Origin: Crossaster papposus
Taxonomy: Eukaryota > Echinodermata > Asteroidea > Velatida > Solasteridae
Length of the DNA: 64,000 nt
NCBI GenBank assembly: GCA_037893245.1
Contig: JBAIAA010000599.1
Location: 62,001-126,000 of the forward strand
Reading direction: 5' to 3'
The notes beneath the pieces were generated by a model. It did not search any database. It worked only from the letters and a program-made list of their open reading frames with translations, and was not told the origin of the DNA. Position 1 is the first letter of the stretch. Each line of letters opens with the position of its first letter. The translations under genes were made by a program, and so were the position numbers. This document shows positions 60,614 through 64,000 of this stretch, in pieces.

Positions 60614-63283
60614 TGAGCAGAATAGTGAGTGTTCCCGTTACAGTGTGACTGAGCGCAGTGACTGTGCTGAGCAAAATATTGAGTGTTCCAATCACAGTGT
60701 TACAGAGAGCAGTCACTGTGCTGCGCAGAATAGTGAGTGTTCCCATCACAGTTTGACTGTGAGAGCAGTCACTGTGCTGAGCAGAATAGTGAGTGTTACC
60801 ATCACAGTGTGACTGAGAGCTGTCACTGTGCTGAGCAGAATAGTGAGTGTTCTCATCACAGTGTGACTGTGAGAGCAGTCACTGTGCTGAGCAGAATAGT
60901 GAGTGTTCCCGTTACAGTGTGACTGATAGCTCTCACTGTGCTGAGCAGAATAGTAAGTGTTCCCATCACAGTGTGACTGAGCGCAGTGACTGTGCTGAGC
61001 AAAATATTGAGTGTTCCCATCACAGTGAGACTGAGAGCAGTCACTGTGCTAAACAGAATAGTTAGTGTTCCCATCAAAGTGTGACTGAGAGCAGTCACTG
61101 TGCTGAACAGAATAGTTAGTGTTCCCATCCAAGTGTGACTGAGAGCTGTCAATGTGCTGAGCAGAATAGTAAGTGTTCACTTCACAGTTTGACTGAGAGC
61201 AGTCACTGTGCTGAGCACAAGAGTGAGTGTTCCCATCGCGGTGTGACTGCGAGAGCATTCACTTTGCAGAGCAGAATAGTGAGTGTTCCCATCACAGTGT
61301 TACAGAGAGCAGTCACTGTGCTGCGCAGAATAGTGAGTATTCCCATCACAGTTTGACTGTGAGAGCAGTCACTGTGCTCAGCAGAATAGTGAGTGTTCCC
61401 GTTACAGTGTGGCTGAGAGCTCTCACTGTGCTGAGCAGAATAGTGAGTGTTCCCATCGCGGTGTGACTGCGAGAGCATTCACTGTGCAGAGCAGAATAGT
61501 GAGTGTTCCCATCACAGTGTTACAGAGAGCAGTCACTGTGCTGAGCAGAATAGTGAGTGTTTTCATCACAATGCGACTGTGAGAGCAGTCACTGTGCAGA
61601 GCAGAATAGTGAGTGTTCCCTTCACAGTGTGACTGCAAGAGCATTCACTGTGCAGAGCAGAATAGTGAGTGTTCCCATCACAGTGTGACTGCAAGAGCAT
61701 TCACTGTGCAGAGCAGAATAGTGAGTGTTCCCATCACAGTGTGACTGAGAGCAGTCACTGTGCTGCGCAGAATAGTGAGTGTTCCCATCACAGTTTGACT
61801 GTGAGAGCAGTCACTGTGCTGAGCAGAATAGTGAGTGTTCCCATCACAGTGTGACTGAGAGCATTCACTGTGCTGAGCAGAATAGTGAGTGTTCCCGTTA
61901 CAGTGTGGCTGAGAGCTCTCACTGTGCTGAGCAGAATAGTGAGTATTCCATCACAGTGTGACTGAGAGCTCTCACTGTGCTGAGCAGAATAGTGAGTGTT
62001 CCCATCACAGTGTGACTGAGAGCAGTCACTGTGCTGAGCAAAATAGTGAGTGTTCCCATCACAGTGTGACTGCGAGAGCATTCACTGTCCAGAGCAGGAT
62101 AGTGAGTGTTCCCATCACCGTGTGACTGAGAGCAGTCACTGTGCTGAGCAAAATATTGAGTGTTCCCATCACAGTGTGACTGAGAGCAGTCACTCTGCTG
62201 AACAAAATAGTGAGTGTTCCCTTCACAGTGTGACTGAGAGCAGTCACTGTGCTGAACAGAATAGTGAGTGTTCCCATCACAGTGTGACTGCGAGAGCATT
62301 CACTTTGTTGAGCAAAATAGTGTGTTCCAATCACAGTATGACTAAGAGCCTTAACTGTGCTGAACAGAATAGTGAGTCTTCCCATCACAGTGTGACTGCG
62401 AGAGCATTCACTGTGCAGAGCAGAATAGTGAGTATTCCCATCACAGTGTTACAGAGAGCAGTCACTGTGCTGAGCAGAATAGTGAGTGTTCCCATCACAA
62501 TGTGACTGTGAGAGCAGTCACTGTGCTGAGCAGAATAGTGAGTGTTCCCATCACTGTGTGACTGTGAGAGCATTCGCTGTGCTGAGCAGAATAGTGAGTG
62601 TTCCCGTTACAGTGTGACTGAGAGCTCTCACTGTGCTGAGCAAAATATTGAGTGTTCCCATCACAGTGTGACTGAGAGCTCTCATTGTGCTGAGCAGAAT
62701 AGTGAGTGTTCCCATCACAGTGTGACTGAGAGCAGTCACTGTGCTGAGCAAAATAGTGAGTGTTCCCATCACAGTGTGACTGAGAGCTCTCATTGTGCTG
62801 AGCAGAATAGTGAGTGTTCCCATCACAGTGTGACTGAGAGCAGTCACTGTGCTGAGCAAAATAGTGAGTGTTCCCATCACAGTGTGACTGAGAGCAGTCA
62901 CCTGGCTGAGCAGAATAGTGAGTGTTTCCATTGCAGTGTGACTGTGAGAGCAGTCACTGTGCTGAGCAGAATAGTGAATGTTCCCGCCACAGTGTGACAG
63001 AGAGCAGTCCCTTCGAAAAGCAAAATAGTGAGTGTTCCAATCACAGTGTGACTGAGAGCAGTCACTGTGCTGAACAGAATAGTGACTGTTCCCATCACAG
63101 TGTGACTGAGAGCTGTCAATGTGCTGAGCAGAATAGTGAGTGTTTTCATCACAATGCGACTGTGAGAGCAGTTACTGTGCAGAGCAGAATAGTGAGTGTT
63201 CCCATCACAGTGTGACTGCGAGAGCATTCACTGTGCAGAGCAGAATAGTGAGTGTTCCCATCACAGTGTGACTGAGCGCAGTG
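60614..63283. repeat. 2.7-2.9-kb tandem duplication, copy 2
   Basis: Second copy of 57,880-60,386 and its continuation. It keeps the markers AGTCCCTTCGAAAAGC (near 63,005), CACCTGGCTGAG (near 62,900) and ATAGTGTGTTCC (near 62,318). Differences include GAGTATTCCATC near 61,943 (one base lost), GAGTCTTCCC near 62,376, CTCAGCAG near 61,378 and three extra monomers near 62,560-62,720. Divergence is visibly higher than in the other long duplications. Confidence 0.83.
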
Positions 63284-64000
63284 ACTGTGCTGAGCAAAAT
63301 ATTGAGTGTTCCCATCACAGTGTGATTGAGAGCAGTCACTGTGCTAAACAGAATAGTTAGTGTTCCCATCAAAGTGTGACTGAGAGCTGTCAATGTGCTG
63401 AGCAGAATAGTAAGTGTTCACATCACAGTGTGACTGAGAGCAGTCACTGTGCTGAGTACAAGAGTGAGTGTTCCCATCACAGTGTTACATAGAGCAGTCA
63501 CTGTGCTGCGCAGAATAGTGAGTGTTCCCATCACAGTTTGACTGTGAGAGCAGTAACTGTGCTGTGCAGAATAGTGAGTGTTACCATCACAGTGTGACTG
63601 AGAGCTGTCACTGTGCTGAGCAGAATAGTGAGTGTTCACATCACAGTGTGACTGAGAGCAGTCACTGTGCTGAGCAGAATAGTGAGTGTTCGCATCACAG
63701 TGTGACTGTGAGAGCATTCCCTGTGCTGAGCAGAATAGTGAGTGTTCCCGTTACAGTGTGACTGAGAGCTCTCACTGTGCTGAGCAGAATAGTAAGTGTT
63801 CCCATCACAGTGTGACTGAGCGCAGTGACTGTGCTGAGCAAAATATTGAGTGTTCCCATCACAGTGTGACTGAGAGCAGTCACTGTGCTGAACAAAATAG
63901 TGAGTGTTCCCTCCACAGTGTGACTGAGAGCAGTCACTGTGCTGAACAGAATAGTGAGTGTTCCCATCACAGTGTGACTGAGAGCAGTCACTGTGCTGAG
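63284..64000. repeat. Last stretch of array in the window
   Basis: Array monomers only, with variants such as GTGTGATTGAG near 63,322, GAGTACAAGAG near 63,455, GTTACATAGAGC near 63,484 and CTGTGCAG near 63,562. The final monomer is cut after GTGCTGAG, so the array continues beyond the window. Confidence 0.9.

Larger units (their letters stand above)
1..64000. repeat. Satellite/minisatellite array of 54/56-bp monomers filling the whole window
   Basis: Every line of the window can be read as head-to-tail copies of one 54-bp unit that begins GAGTGTTCCC and ends AATAGT, mixed with a 56-bp form that has GACTGTGAGAGC or GACTGCGAGAGC where the 54-bp form has GACTGAGAGC. All copies share one orientation. 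The array starts before base 1 and runs past base 64,000, because the last monomer is cut and no flanking sequence is present. Consensus composition is A14 C11 G16 T13, which is 50% GC with no CpG. Monomers fall into about a dozen recurring variant classes whose order repeats at scales of 0.2 to 12.6 kb, giving nested higher-order repeats. I do not recognise the family by name. Location (pericentromeric, subtelomeric or interstitial) cannot be told from the sequence. Confidence 0.98.

Noticed and set aside
1-64000. CRISPR array, because of regular short repeats.
   Set aside because: There are no unique spacers. The whole 54-56 bp unit repeats, with no constant-repeat and variable-spacer split, and no cas genes are present. 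The array length and nested duplications fit a eukaryotic satellite.
1-64000. CENP-B box or a known alpha-satellite-like centromere monomer.
   Set aside because: The monomer is 54 bp, not about 171 bp, and I saw no sequence with the TTCG and CGGG core spacing of a CENP-B box. The TTCGAA near 60,116 and 63,013 lacks the rest of the motif. Centromere function cannot be judged from sequence alone.
1-64000. MAF/AP-1-like half sites such as TGCTGAGC and TGACTGAG in each monomer.
   Set aside because: Only half sites are present and the full TGCTGASTCAGCA or TGASTCA forms are not seen in the consensus. Repetition makes them numerous, but that is no evidence of binding.
1-64000. Transposon, LTR or viral remnants inside the array.
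   Set aside because: I read through the window for breaks in the 54/56-bp rhythm and found only small indels. No stretch of foreign sequence, terminal repeats or target-site duplications is present.

Overview
The whole 64 kb window is one uninterrupted tandem-repeat array. The basic monomer is 54 bp (18 triplets, about 50% GC; clearest example at 1-54). A recurrent 56-bp form carries a 2-bp insertion in the middle (clearest example at 55-110). At about 54.5 bp per monomer, the window holds roughly 1,170 head-to-tail copies, all in the same orientation. I see no unique sequence, no array edge, no dispersed transposon, no RNA gene and no credible protein gene on either strand. The many open frames are a by-product of a monomer length divisible by three.

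The organism is almost certainly a eukaryote. A minisatellite or satellite array this long, with nested higher-order repeats, is typical of pericentromeric, subtelomeric or sex-chromosome heterochromatin in a long-read assembly. The consensus monomer contains no CpG and CpG appears only in certain variant monomers, which fits a methylated, vertebrate-like genome. That is inference, and the sequence does not identify the species or chromosome.

Layout: 1-3,880 holds small overlapping duplications (shifts of 1,364 and 492 bp). A 1,964-bp step follows (3,880-5,193 recurs at 5,844-7,157). Block A (7,147-13,206) recurs almost unchanged as block B (19,738-25,797), 12,591 bp downstream. Between them lie two further copies of the 4,520-6,894 segment (13,187-15,561 and 15,695-18,069), a 544-bp tandem duplication, and a third copy of part of block A (19,024-20,060). 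A transitional block (25,798-31,622) is built from shorter variants of the same units. Next come an apparently identical 4,464-bp tandem duplication (31,623-36,088 and 36,089-40,552), a 2,728-bp tandem duplication (40,807-43,534 and 43,535-46,262) and a 5.8-kb duplication (43,535-48,743 recurring at 49,365-54,463). The last part (54,464-64,000) contains a more diverged duplication of about 2.7-2.9 kb (57,880-60,613 and 60,614-63,283).

Nothing here acts together as genes. What is of interest is the structural history. Almost all repeat distances equal 54n + 2m, so exchanges occurred in register with the monomer. The exceptions trace to a few odd-sized indels, which serve as lineage markers. 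Each monomer also carries an imperfect inverted repeat able to form a 10-bp stem and a GTGAGT or GTAAGT motif resembling a splice donor. I did not find a new gene system in this window.
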